In this document: positions 5,978-14,010 of the stretch, piece after piece
Layout of the letters: every line of letters begins with the position of its first letter
How positions within the stretch are numbered: the stretch's first letter is position 1
NCBI GenBank assembly: GCA_934702115.1
Contig: CAKUYF010000011.1
Location: forward strand, 1-15,901
Direction: 5' to 3'
Origin: an uncultured Eubacteriales bacterium
GTDB lineage: Bacteria > Bacillota > Clostridia > Oscillospirales > Acutalibacteraceae
Length of the DNA stretch: 15,901 nt
Program-made: the position numbers and the translations under genes
Notes under the pieces: generated by a model
The model's input: only the letters and a program-made list of their open reading frames with translations
What the model was told of the DNA's origin: nothing
Databases searched by the model: none

Positions 5978-7366
5978 TCATAAAGAATCATCAGACAAAT
6001 CTTCGTCTATCTGATGTGCAGCCCGCTTGCCCGCTTCCATAGCTAAAATTACAGTCGCTGCTCCTGTTACGGCATCTCCACCGGCATACACGTATTTTCG
6101 AGAAGTCCGAGCAGTACTTTTGTCAGCAATTATTTTGCCGTCTTTATCAAATTTTAAATCCGCTTCGCTTTCAACTAATAATCTATTCACTTTATTTCCT
6201 ATAGCAATAATAGCCATATCCGTTTCTAAATCAAGCTTTTCATCATATAAAGGAACAAAAAGCTTTTTGCCAAGCTGATCCTCACCTTTATGCTCCATAC
6301 TTACACATTTTACACTCTTTAAAATACCATTTTCACCAATAAACTCTATAGGAGATTTAAAAAATATAAATTCTACACCCTCTTCCTTTGCATGAGAAAT
6401 TTCTTCTTTTCGTGCCGGCATGTCGGATTCACCTCTGCGATAAATGACCGAAACTTTTTCAGCTCCTAAACGCACAGCACACCTTGCGGCATCTATAGCA
6501 ACATTTCCTCCGCCGATTATTACAATTTTTTTTGGAAGCTTCGTAGGTGTATCAAACTTAGAATCATAAGCTTTCATAAGGTTTATTCTAGTTAAAAATT
6601 CATTTGCTGAGTAAACCCCAGCCAGACCTTCACCCGGAATACCCATAAACTTCGGTAACCCGGCCCCGGTTGCAATATATATAGCATTATATCCTTTATC
6701 AAAAAGGTCATCTATTGATAGTGTTTTTCCTATGACTATATTTGTGAATATACGAACTCCTATTTTCTCAAGCTCTTTTATTTCAAACTCTAAAACATCT
6801 TTCGGCAATCTAAAAGAAGGAATACCATAAGCAAGTACTCCTCCAGGAGTATGCAGAGCTTCAAAAATATCTACTTTATACCCTTTATGCCCAAGCTCTC
6901 CCGCACACGTAAGCCCCGAAGGCCCTGAACCTATCACAGCTACTTTTTTATTCTTTGAGGGTAATACTTTCCCTCTTTTAGGAAAAAACATCATTTTGTC
7001 GGCAATATATTTTTCTAGCCTTCCAATCGCTACAGGTTCTCCAATTTTCCCTTTTACACATTTAGCTTCACATTGCTTTTCTTGCGGGCAAACCCTTCCA
7101 CATATTGAAGGTAAAAAATTACTCTCACAAATTACCTTATAAGCTTCACGTGTCAAACCTTGTGAAATGTAGTTTATAAATTTAGGGATGTTTATCCCAA
7201 CCGGGCATCCGCTAATACAAGGACTGTTTTTGCAATTTAAACATCTTAAAGACTCATTTACAGCACTTTCATCAGTGAGAGTAAACTCAACTTCTTTAAA
7301 ACTGGAATGTCTTTCTTCTTTATCTAGAATTTTTATCGGTTCCTTACACTTACTTTTATTTATCAT
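5978..7366 (-). CDS. nfnB: NADH-dependent ferredoxin:NADP+ oxidoreductase, large subunit (GltA-like)
   Basis: The 462-residue protein belongs to the glutamate-synthase small-subunit-like family. Its N-terminal domain carries eight cluster cysteines: C42, C45, C50, C54 and C89, C93, C99, C103, for two [4Fe-4S] centres. An FAD-binding Rossmann motif GSGPSGLTCAGEL spans 146-158. A second nucleotide-binding motif IIGGGNVAIDAARCAVRLGA (283-302) is for NADPH, and YAGGDAVTGAATVI closes the fold. On its own it could be called gltA, but the partner three bases upstream is the NfnA subunit. The pair therefore most likely forms NfnAB, which couples NADH and reduced ferredoxin oxidation to NADP+ reduction by electron bifurcation. 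The SD AAAGGTG lies eight bases before ATG 7366. Confidence 0.88.
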   Translation of the reverse strand: MINKSKCKEPIKILDKEERHSSFKEVEFTLTDESAVNESLRCLNCKNSPCISGCPVGINIPKFINYISQGLTREAYKVICESNFLPSICGRVCPQEKQCEAKCVKGKIGEPVAIGRLEKYIADKMMFFPKRGKVLPSKNKKVAVIGSGPSGLTCAGELGHKGYKVDIFEALHTPGGVLAYGIPSFRLPKDVLEFEIKELEKIGVRIFTNIVIGKTLSIDDLFDKGYNAIYIATGAGLPKFMGIPGEGLAGVYSANEFLTRINLMKAYDSKFDTPTKLPKKIVIIGGGNVAIDAARCAVRLGAEKVSVIYRRGESDMPARKEEISHAKEEGVEFIFFKSPIEFIGENGILKSVKCVSMEHKGEDQLGKKLFVPLYDEKLDLETDMAIIAIGNKVNRLLVESEADLKFDKDGKIIADKSTARTSRKYVYAGGDAVTGAATVILAMEAGKRAAHQIDEDLSDDSL

Positions 7367-7369
7367 ATT

Positions 7370-8206
7370 TCAAACACCTTTAAATAAATTACAATAATTT
7401 TCTTTTGAAAGCCTTTCTTCATCCTTAAAAGCTATATTCCTTACAGTAGCTTCTTCAAAATCCACTTTATGACCATCAAATTCAGGACCGTCAACGCATG
7501 CAAATTTTAAATCTCCTCCAACTGTTAATCTGCATCCTCCACACATTCCAGTACCGTCTATCATGATGGAGGTCATACTTACCACGGTTTTAACATTGTA
7601 ACCCTTAGTTACATTGCAAACTGCACGCATCATCGGAATAGGACCAACAGTAAAAACCAAATCGCAATTTGAATTTTTTTCAAGCTTATCTGAAAGAACA
7701 TCCGTAACCAATCCTTTTTTTCCGTTTGAACCATCGTCTGTAACTACTATACACGTACTGTCTACTTTTTTCATTTCATTTTCCAATATAATAAGTTCCT
7801 TACTTCTAAACCCTGAAATAATTTCTACTTCTGTTCCCACTTCTTTAAATTTCTTAGCAACAGGGTATGCAATTGCACTTCCTACTCCTCCTGAAACAAT
7901 TATAACTTTTCTAAACCCTTTAACATCCGTGGGTTTCCCCAAAGGGCCTACTACGTCTTCAATAATCTCACCTTTATTTTTTTTGTCAAGCTTGAGCGTT
8001 GTCATTCCTACTTTTTGATATATTATATCTATCGTTCCTTCGGTTCTGTCATAATCAAAAATAGTGAGTGGAATTCTTTCGCCTATTTTATCAACTCTAA
8101 GAATCAAAAATTGACCGGGTAATGATTTGGCAGCTATATAAGGAGCATAAATTTTCATGCGTGTAACGCTTGAATTTAAAACTTCTTTTTCTAATATTTC
8201 AAACAT
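7370..8206 (-). CDS. nfnA: NADH-dependent ferredoxin:NADP+ oxidoreductase, small subunit (PyrK-like)
   Basis: The 278-residue protein is of the ferredoxin-NADP reductase/PyrK type. It has an FAD motif RIPLTIFDYD (44-53) and an NAD-binding segment SGGVGSAIAYPVAKKF (105-120). The C-terminal [2Fe-2S] site is formed by Asp217, Cys222, Cys225 and Cys237 (DGTGMCGGC...C). An Asp plus three Cys is the ligand set described for NfnA, unlike the four Cys of dihydroorotate dehydrogenase PyrK. No pyrD is nearby. It is the first gene of the minus-strand cluster, with GGGAGAG upstream of ATG 8206, and lies only three bases before nfnB. The small subunit binds NAD(H) and passes electrons to the large subunit. 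Confidence 0.88.
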   Translation of the reverse strand: MFEILEKEVLNSSVTRMKIYAPYIAAKSLPGQFLILRVDKIGERIPLTIFDYDRTEGTIDIIYQKVGMTTLKLDKKNKGEIIEDVVGPLGKPTDVKGFRKVIIVSGGVGSAIAYPVAKKFKEVGTEVEIISGFRSKELIILENEMKKVDSTCIVVTDDGSNGKKGLVTDVLSDKLEKNSNCDLVFTVGPIPMMRAVCNVTKGYNVKTVVSMTSIMIDGTGMCGGCRLTVGGDLKFACVDGPEFDGHKVDFEEATVRNIAFKDEERLSKENYCNLFKGV

Positions 8207-8382
8207 ATATTTAATTCTCTCCCGTTAAAAATTATCATTCTAAATAGCTATTAATACGTCGATTATTGTATTTATATTAAAATAGACAAACTATGTAACT
8301 TAAGATTTAAATTCACAGCAAATTATAATATAATTGCATAGTCCTACAATAAATTATAATTTAAATGTAAAAGGAGAAAAAG

Positions 8383-9264
8383 ATGAGCAATTTCATTTTA
8401 AGCTGCTGCTCTACTGCAGACCTTTCTAAAGACCACTTTATTAAACGCAATATTAATTATGTCCCTTTTCACTTTTATGTAAATGGGGAACAATATTATG
8501 ACGACCTAGGTCAAACAATTCCTTTTGAAAAATTTTATGAAATGATGAAACAAGGCGCAAATGTTAAAACTTCACAGGTTAATCAATCTGAATTCATTAA
8601 TCATTTTACTCCTTTTTTGGAAAGCGGAAAAGATATTTTACATATTAGCTTGTCTTCAGGAATTTCAGGAGCTTACAACTCTGCATTAATGGCTAAGGCT
8701 GAGCTTGAGAAAACCTTTCCAGAGAGAAAAATTTACATCGTTGATTCGCTGGCTGCTGCTTCCGGTTATGGTCTTATAATGGATAAGCTCGCTGATCTTA
8801 GAGACAGTGGAAAAAATTTAGATGAAATTTATCAGTGGATAGAAAAAAATAAACTAAAACTTCATCATTGGTTTACTTCTATGGATCTCACTTTCTACGT
8901 AAAAGGAGGCCGTCTTTCTAAAACCGCTGGTTTCTTTGGGGGACTTTTCAATATTTGCCCTATATGCAATATGAATTCAGAAGGCAAGCTAACTCCTATG
9001 TTAAAAGTCCGTTCTAAACAAAAAGCCTTTGTGGAAATGGTAAATAAAATGGTCGAATACGCTGAAAAAGGATTGGACTACTCAGAAAAGTGCTTTATTT
9101 CACATTCTAACTGTTATGAAGATGCTTTGACCCTTGCCCATCTTGTAGAAGAAAAATTTAAGAAACTTCCTGAACCGATAACTATAAATAGTATTGGTAC
9201 AACTATAGGAAGTCATTCCGGTCCGGGAACCGTATCTTTGTTCTTTTGGGGTAAAGAAAGATAA
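8383..9264 (+). CDS. DegV-family fatty-acid-binding protein
   Basis: The 293-residue length is typical of DegV proteins, which bind a fatty acid and in several Firmicutes supply exogenous fatty acids to the FakA kinase. Visible family motifs are KTSQVNQSEF (62-71), the lipid-carboxylate loop SLSSGISGAYNSA (89-101), DSLAAASG (121-128), YVKGGRLSKTAGF (172-184) and the C-terminal GTTIGSHSGPGT. The start is ATG 8383, preceded by AAAAGGAG (8369-8376). TATAAT-like boxes lie at 8324-8334, but the -35 is unclear. It is divergent from nfnA and monocistronic. No DAK/FakA gene lies in the window, so the partner is elsewhere. The lipid specificity cannot be read from sequence. Confidence 0.9.
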   Translation: MSNFILSCCSTADLSKDHFIKRNINYVPFHFYVNGEQYYDDLGQTIPFEKFYEMMKQGANVKTSQVNQSEFINHFTPFLESGKDILHISLSSGISGAYNSALMAKAELEKTFPERKIYIVDSLAAASGYGLIMDKLADLRDSGKNLDEIYQWIEKNKLKLHHWFTSMDLTFYVKGGRLSKTAGFFGGLFNICPICNMNSEGKLTPMLKVRSKQKAFVEMVNKMVEYAEKGLDYSEKCFISHSNCYEDALTLAHLVEEKFKKLPEPITINSIGTTIGSHSGPGTVSLFFWGKER

Positions 9265-9290
9265 CTTTATAAAAAATACTTTAATTTGAT

Positions 9291-9328
9291 GTCTCGCTTT
9301 TTAAAAGGCGAGACTATAAACTTTTAAT
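9291..9328 (+). terminator. Hairpin after the DegV gene, probable terminator
   Basis: GTCTCGC (9291-9297) pairs perfectly with GCGAGAC (9308-9314) around a ten-base loop, one of the most GC-rich stems in the window. The T-rich tail is interrupted (TATAAACTTTTAATTTT), so termination efficiency is uncertain. It lies 27 bp after the stop. Confidence 0.6.
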
Positions 9329-9350
9329 TTTACCTTAAAAGATGTATAAT
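9322..9350 (+). promoter_or_regulatory. Candidate promoter of the calpain-like protease gene
   Basis: TATAAT at 9345-9350, preceded by TG, has a weak TTTTAA 17 bases upstream (9322-9327). It overlaps the tail of the preceding terminator and precedes the SD AAGGAG (9370-9375). Confidence 0.4.
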
Positions 9351-9384
9351 ATTAATTGAAAATACAATCAAGGAGAAATAATAA

Positions 9385-10821
9385 ATGTACTCTCAACCAT
9401 TTAAACACAACGTCTTGGAAGAAATTAATAAAATCTTAGAAAAAAATTTATCTCTACAAACTCAAAAACACGATAGGAAAAAAATCTGGAAAAATCAAAC
9501 ACTTGTTGAATCACTTTATAATGGGAAAAATCGTCTTCCTAGTGTGAAGGACATAGATCAAGGGGGTAATGATCTAAAATATGATGAAAAGAAATATTGT
9601 ATAGGCAACTGCTACCTTCTTTCCGCTCTTATGGGACTTGCTCATCAGAGACCGGAATTCATAAAAAATACTTTAATTAAAGAAAAAAATGAAAATGAAG
9701 TAGAAGTAACTATTCATGGGATTAAAATTAATAACTCAGAAAAACAAAGCAACAGTGTAGCATTTACACAAACGTTTGAACCCAACGGAAAAACATATAC
9801 TTATTCAGTAACTAAAGATGAAGCTCTTAAATGGAAAACTACTCATAAAGCACTTTGGCCAGTAGTAGTGGAAATTGCGTTTGCAAAATATTTAAACGAT
9901 TTGGAGATTGAAAACCTAACTGAAAATTCCGAATTAGCCTCTAAGGAAATTTTGGAAATGATCGAAAGAGATTTGAAAGAAATAACCGATGCAGACAAAA
10001 TAAAAAAAATAAAAGAAGACTATGATGAACTAAAAGAAGCAATATATAAAAATAAACTCAAAACACTTTTGATTAAAAAATTTAAACAAGAATTGGAAAA
10101 TAACATTAATGCACTGAGAAAACTTTTTATGGGCTATTTACATTCTAAGGCTTTAACGCATTTGACAGGCGCAAAAACAGTAGATAAAGTATTTGATATT
10201 AAAGATTACAAAAATTTTGCTAAATTTAAAACTTCGAATTATAATCCTGAAGTGATTCAGGAATACCATTATCTAAAAAATCAATTCAATTCCGATAAAG
10301 TCATTAGCGTTTCCCTTTTTCATGGAAGAAAAAATTATTCAGAAGCTTTATGTAAATCTATTATTGATATAACTAAAAACATTAAATTTAAAAATAAAAA
10401 TAAAATCAAAAAATTGTTTGAATCTTTGAATATTGAACCCGAAAAATATTTAAAGTGGCTTAAAACCCATGGTATAGATAATTTAGATAATCTATCAGGA
10501 AGTAATCCAAGCTTTATAATAGAATCTATAATCCAAAATTTACCCGATGATACAATTAACTACATATCCAAAACAAAACACGGTATCGTTCAAAATCATT
10601 GCTATACCGTAACGAACTTATTTGAATACGGAGGATATAAATACATTACTCTTAGAAATCCTCACCAGACTAGAAGTAAAGAGTTTTACGATAAAAGCTC
10701 TAAACTTACAAGTCAAATAGATTTACCTAAAGATATTTTAAACAGCCTGGACGAAAATGAATTCATAATTGAGCTAAACCATTTTTGGAAATATTTAGAT
10801 TTAATTTCTTACGAACTATAA
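9385..10821 (+). CDS. Calpain-like (family C2) cysteine protease
   Basis: The protein has 478 residues, with the SD AAGGAG nine bases before ATG 9385. The papain-like calpain core is split in two. The first half has DIDQGG (57-62), then IGNCYLLSALMGLA with nucleophile Cys76, then ALWPVVVEIAFAKYL (156-170), matching the calpain LW...LEKAYAK helix. The second half has GIVQNHCYTVTNL with catalytic His405 and ITLRNPHQTR with Asn425. Between them (about 171-390) lies a Lys/Glu-rich, largely helical insertion with no family I recognise. The triad is complete, so activity is likely. There is no signal peptide, membrane helix, C2 domain or EF-hand, so it is intracellular or exported by an unknown route. 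It is monocistronic and ends in its own terminator. Bacterial calpain-like proteases are uncommon; Tpr of Porphyromonas gingivalis is one example. Confidence 0.82.
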   Translation: MYSQPFKHNVLEEINKILEKNLSLQTQKHDRKKIWKNQTLVESLYNGKNRLPSVKDIDQGGNDLKYDEKKYCIGNCYLLSALMGLAHQRPEFIKNTLIKEKNENEVEVTIHGIKINNSEKQSNSVAFTQTFEPNGKTYTYSVTKDEALKWKTTHKALWPVVVEIAFAKYLNDLEIENLTENSELASKEILEMIERDLKEITDADKIKKIKEDYDELKEAIYKNKLKTLLIKKFKQELENNINALRKLFMGYLHSKALTHLTGAKTVDKVFDIKDYKNFAKFKTSNYNPEVIQEYHYLKNQFNSDKVISVSLFHGRKNYSEALCKSIIDITKNIKFKNKNKIKKLFESLNIEPEKYLKWLKTHGIDNLDNLSGSNPSFIIESIIQNLPDDTINYISKTKHGIVQNHCYTVTNLFEYGGYKYITLRNPHQTRSKEFYDKSSKLTSQIDLPKDILNSLDENEFIIELNHFWKYLDLISYEL

Positions 10822-10836
10822 TTAAATAATATAACT

Positions 10837-10894
10837 TCATATGCCCCTACTTTATATATAAATACATAAGAAAGAGTACGGCATATGATTTTTT
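10837..10894 (+). terminator. Intrinsic terminator of the calpain-like gene
   Basis: TCATATGCC (10837-10845) pairs with GGCATATGA (10880-10888), with a possible second stem (TACT/AGTA) inside the long loop. TTTTTT (10889-10894) follows. It lies between the convergent protease and argS genes and may also slow the opposing transcript, although no T-run follows on that strand. Confidence 0.7.
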
Positions 10895-10951
10895 ATAAAT
10901 AAACTTAAAAACAGTACTAAAAAATTAACACCACGGTTGATTCAATAAAAT

Positions 10952-12640
10952 TTAATCCATAAATTCAGGAGCTTCAACTTTCATTAAATCTAGTATATTT
11001 TTTATTATTATTCTGACGCAGTCGCAAAGATATAGCCTTGATTCGGTTAGTTGCCTATCTTCAGAAACTACTTTACATGAAGAATAAAATTTATGAAATA
11101 AAGTAGCTAAATTTATAGCATATCTAGTGATTTTTGTAGGATCGTAACTTTTTGAAGACCTAATTATTTCAGATGGATAAGTAGCCATAAAATAAATTAA
11201 TTTTTGTTCCGATTCATGATTAAGAAGCTTTAAATTCTCAGCTTCAAAAACAGGCTTATGATCTTTTAAGTAACGCTTAAAAATGCTGCATATCCTTGCA
11301 TAAGCATACTGAACATAATAAACAGGATTTTTTGAATCTTGAGCTACTGCTAAATCTAAATCAAAGTCCATTCCCGAAGATGCTTCTTGACTGTTAAAGA
11401 TGAATCTTGCTGAATCTGCCCCTACTTCATCAAGTAAGTCTGAAAGCTGAATTGCCTTCCCGCTCCTCTTGCTCATTCTAACAACTTCTCCGTTTTTAAT
11501 AAGCCTTACAAGCTGAACTAAAATAACATGAAATCTGTCTCTATTTATTCCAAGAGCTTCCATAGATCCTTTCATGCGTTCTACATGCCCGTGATGATCC
11601 GCCCCCCATATATCTATACATAAATCAAACCCACGAGTTACAAATTTATTATAGTGATAGGCTATATCAGCAGCAAAGTAAGTCGGAATACCGTTTTTTC
11701 TTATTAGGACTTCATCTTTTTCAGAACCAAATTCAGTTGCTTTATACCAAAGGCAACCTTCTTTTTCGTAAGTAAGTCCTTTTTGAGTCATTAAGTCTAT
11801 AATTTTAGTTACTTCTCCAGATTCATGGAGCTTGCTTTCATAAAACCAATTATCATAAACTATTTTGTATTTTTCCATATCTTTTTTCATTCGATTTATA
11901 TTTTTTGGGAGTGCAAAATCTATTAAGGCATTTATTCTTTCTTGTTCCTCTTTTTGAAGATAACTCTTTCCGTAAATTTCAAAAAACTCACGGGCTAATT
12001 CAGTTATGTCCTCTCCTTGATAACAGTTTTCAGGCATTTCATCAGATAATTCATTATTACATAATTGTTTATAGCGAATGTTTAATGATAATCCAAACTT
12101 TTCTATTTGATTTCCTGCATCATTTACATAAAATTCTTTAAATACATTATATCCGGATTTATTAAGTATCGATGCAAGGCAATCACCTAAAGCTCCCAGA
12201 CGTGCATTTCCCATATGCATCGGACCTGTAGGATTCGCTGAAACAAATTCAATCATTACTTTTTTATTTTCACCATAATTGCTTTCACCGTAATTTTCAC
12301 CTTTGGATTTTATTTCTTTTAAAACATTCAAAAAAAAGTCTTTGGAAAAGAAAAAATTTATAAATCCGGGGCCGGCAATCTCTATTTTTTCAATATTCAA
12401 GTTGTCCAAATTTATGTTTGATTTTATCATTTCCGCTATTTGCCTAGGCGAAGTACGAAAAATTCTAGATGACATTAACGCTACGTTGGAAGATAAATCT
12501 CCATGATTAGTATCCCCGGGGATTTCAACTTCAAAATTTGGTATATCTGCATTAGCAAGTTGCTGGGATTGAATAAGCTCTTTAAGAGATGCTTTAATAG
12601 CTTCTTTTAATTTTTTTATTGTCATTTCCAGAACATACAT
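10952..12640 (-). CDS. argS: Arginyl-tRNA synthetase
   Basis: Class I synthetase of 562 residues that attaches arginine to tRNA-Arg in the cytosol. It has an N-terminal Add1-type tRNA-contact domain, then VSANPTGPMHMGNARLGALG with the HIGH-motif equivalent HMGN at about 142-145. The KMSKS-equivalent MSKRSGK is at about 388, and an alpha-helical DALR anticodon-binding domain lies at the end. ATG 12640 is preferred: GTG 12655 starts the SD itself, whereas GAGG (12653-12650) lies nine bases before ATG 12640. One base separates it from the stop of the DUF1934 gene, so translation is coupled. This gene order matches ywiB-argS of Bacillus subtilis. It is the last gene of the ddl-murI-DUF1934-argS operon. 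Confidence 0.95.
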   Translation of the reverse strand: MYVLEMTIKKLKEAIKASLKELIQSQQLANADIPNFEVEIPGDTNHGDLSSNVALMSSRIFRTSPRQIAEMIKSNINLDNLNIEKIEIAGPGFINFFFSKDFFLNVLKEIKSKGENYGESNYGENKKVMIEFVSANPTGPMHMGNARLGALGDCLASILNKSGYNVFKEFYVNDAGNQIEKFGLSLNIRYKQLCNNELSDEMPENCYQGEDITELAREFFEIYGKSYLQKEEQERINALIDFALPKNINRMKKDMEKYKIVYDNWFYESKLHESGEVTKIIDLMTQKGLTYEKEGCLWYKATEFGSEKDEVLIRKNGIPTYFAADIAYHYNKFVTRGFDLCIDIWGADHHGHVERMKGSMEALGINRDRFHVILVQLVRLIKNGEVVRMSKRSGKAIQLSDLLDEVGADSARFIFNSQEASSGMDFDLDLAVAQDSKNPVYYVQYAYARICSIFKRYLKDHKPVFEAENLKLLNHESEQKLIYFMATYPSEIIRSSKSYDPTKITRYAINLATLFHKFYSSCKVVSEDRQLTESRLYLCDCVRIIIKNILDLMKVEAPEFMD

Positions 12641-12641
12641 A

Positions 12642-13079
12642 TTATTTTTCCTCACTTTTTAGTTTTTTGTACTCTATAATAATAGATATCATGTTTATAA
12701 AACTTGAGTTTACATCCAAAGAATATTTAATATTTATCTTTCCTTTGCTTTCAGTACAATTACTTTCAATTTCATGAGTAAATATACTCATCATCAATAC
12801 TCCATAATCAGTATAATATGGACTATCATGCTTTTTATCTTTTTCAAGCACAAGCTTAATTTGTTGATTTCCTCTTTTAGTAAGCGTTACTAAATTATCC
12901 TTTTCAATCTTTATAATACAAAGATTGTAATTTTGAGTGTTGCCTACGTATTCGCGGTAAATTAAATATTTTAAAGATCCCTTACTTACATAACGTCCAC
13001 GAGCTATAAGTTCAATATTATCTTCTTCACCCAAATAATTTTGAGTGGATTTTATTTTAATAAGATAATCTTCTTTAAT
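12642..13079 (-). CDS. DUF1934 (YwiB-like) beta-barrel protein with probable ATT start
   Basis: The family is recognised by RGNQQIKLVLEK, then SPYYTDYGVLMMSIFT, then GKINIKYSLDVN, an all-beta lipocalin-like fold of unknown function usually encoded just before argS. The first canonical start, TTG 13034, has no SD and would cut off the first beta strand. The frame remains open upstream to TGA near 13101. An ideal SD (GGGGAGAGG, 13093-13085) sits five bases before ATT 13079. That adds 15 residues (KEDYLIKIKSTQNY after the initiator) that look like the normal family N-terminus, for a total of 145. It lies 27 bp after murI and one base before argS. The family call is firm; the ATT start is an inference from SD and homology. 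Confidence 0.8.
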   Translation of the reverse strand: MKEDYLIKIKSTQNYLGEEDNIELIARGRYVSKGSLKYLIYREYVGNTQNYNLCIIKIEKDNLVTLTKRGNQQIKLVLEKDKKHDSPYYTDYGVLMMSIFTHEIESNCTESKGKINIKYSLDVNSSFINMISIIIEYKKLKSEEK

Positions 13080-13106
13080 GCAAACCTCTCCCCTACATCA
13101 TTTATT

Positions 13107-13967
13107 TTAATATGCTTCTATATTTATATTTTTTACAGTTATTTCTCTATTTAAAAATTGTTCGGCATTTAAAGAAAATTTTTCAGGATCCCCACTTACA
13201 TAAAAATTATGATTTCCCATTTTTTCTTCAGCTTTATTTAAATGATTATCTATAAAAAATTTCTTAAGAGCTATTGCTAATTCTCTACTGGGATCAATTA
13301 AATTTAGTTTATCTCCAAACATCTTTTTTATGACGGGCTGTACTACAGGATAATGAGTACATCCTAGTACAAGCGTGTCAATACCTTTTTTTATAAGCGG
13401 AGAAATATATGAGTCTAAATTCTTTTTTAAGTCTTCATTCGTATACTCTATATTTCCGTCTTCTATGAGCGACGCCAGCAACGGACAATCCCTTTGCCAG
13501 CATTTAACATTCCTTTGAATTTCGCTTATACAATTTAAATATGAATTACTTTTTATTGCAGCAGTAGTACCAATTACTCCAATTTTAGAGTTTTTAGTCA
13601 CCTTCACTGCCGCTTTACAGGCCGGAGTTATTACTTCAAATATCGGAACATTAGAGTTTAATCTTTCAATATATGAACTAACTGTACCACAAGCTGCTAC
13701 AATAACCTTTACTCCCATTGACTCCAAAAATCTTATATTTTGATCCGCAAAGCAAAGAATATCTTCCGTATTTTTATTCCCATACGGCATCCGCAGTGTA
13801 TCTCCAAAGTAAATTATATTTTCACCGGGCATAAATTCCGATATGGCTTTTACAGCAGTTAAACCACCTATTCCCGAATCAAATACACCAATCCCTAGAT
13901 CTTTCATTTTTAAAAAGCTCTTATATAGCTTTGCATGATTTGATCTTTCTTTATTATAAACATGCAT
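13107..13967 (-). CDS. murI: Glutamate racemase
   Basis: Makes D-glutamate for peptidoglycan. Motifs counted from ATG 13967 (286 aa) are VFDSGIGGLT with the Asp30/Ser31 pair, YFGDT, PYGNK, the first catalytic cysteine Cys93 in AACGTVSS (often ACNTAS in the family), the second Cys203 in VLGCTHYP, and IDPSRELA. The two-Cys cofactor-independent mechanism is intact. The start is uncertain. ATG 13967 has no SD at proper distance. CTG 13985 has GGAGG six bases upstream and would add six residues. ATG 13907, at MKDLGIGVF, gives the usual family length of about 266 but has only a weak SD. It is the second gene of the cell-wall operon, shortly after ddl. Confidence 0.92.
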   Translation of the reverse strand: MHVYNKERSNHAKLYKSFLKMKDLGIGVFDSGIGGLTAVKAISEFMPGENIIYFGDTLRMPYGNKNTEDILCFADQNIRFLESMGVKVIVAACGTVSSYIERLNSNVPIFEVITPACKAAVKVTKNSKIGVIGTTAAIKSNSYLNCISEIQRNVKCWQRDCPLLASLIEDGNIEYTNEDLKKNLDSYISPLIKKGIDTLVLGCTHYPVVQPVIKKMFGDKLNLIDPSRELAIALKKFFIDNHLNKAEEKMGNHNFYVSGDPEKFSLNAEQFLNREITVKNINIEAY

Positions 13968-14010
13968 TTTATGTACTATATCCAGCTTTTGCCTCCATTT
14001 CTAACTTAAT

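Noticed and set aside
7614..8018. Plus-strand 134-codon frame inside nfnA
   Set aside because: It is a shadow of the well-supported nfnA coding frame. The Ser/Thr/Pro-rich translation is typical of the complementary strand of such genes.
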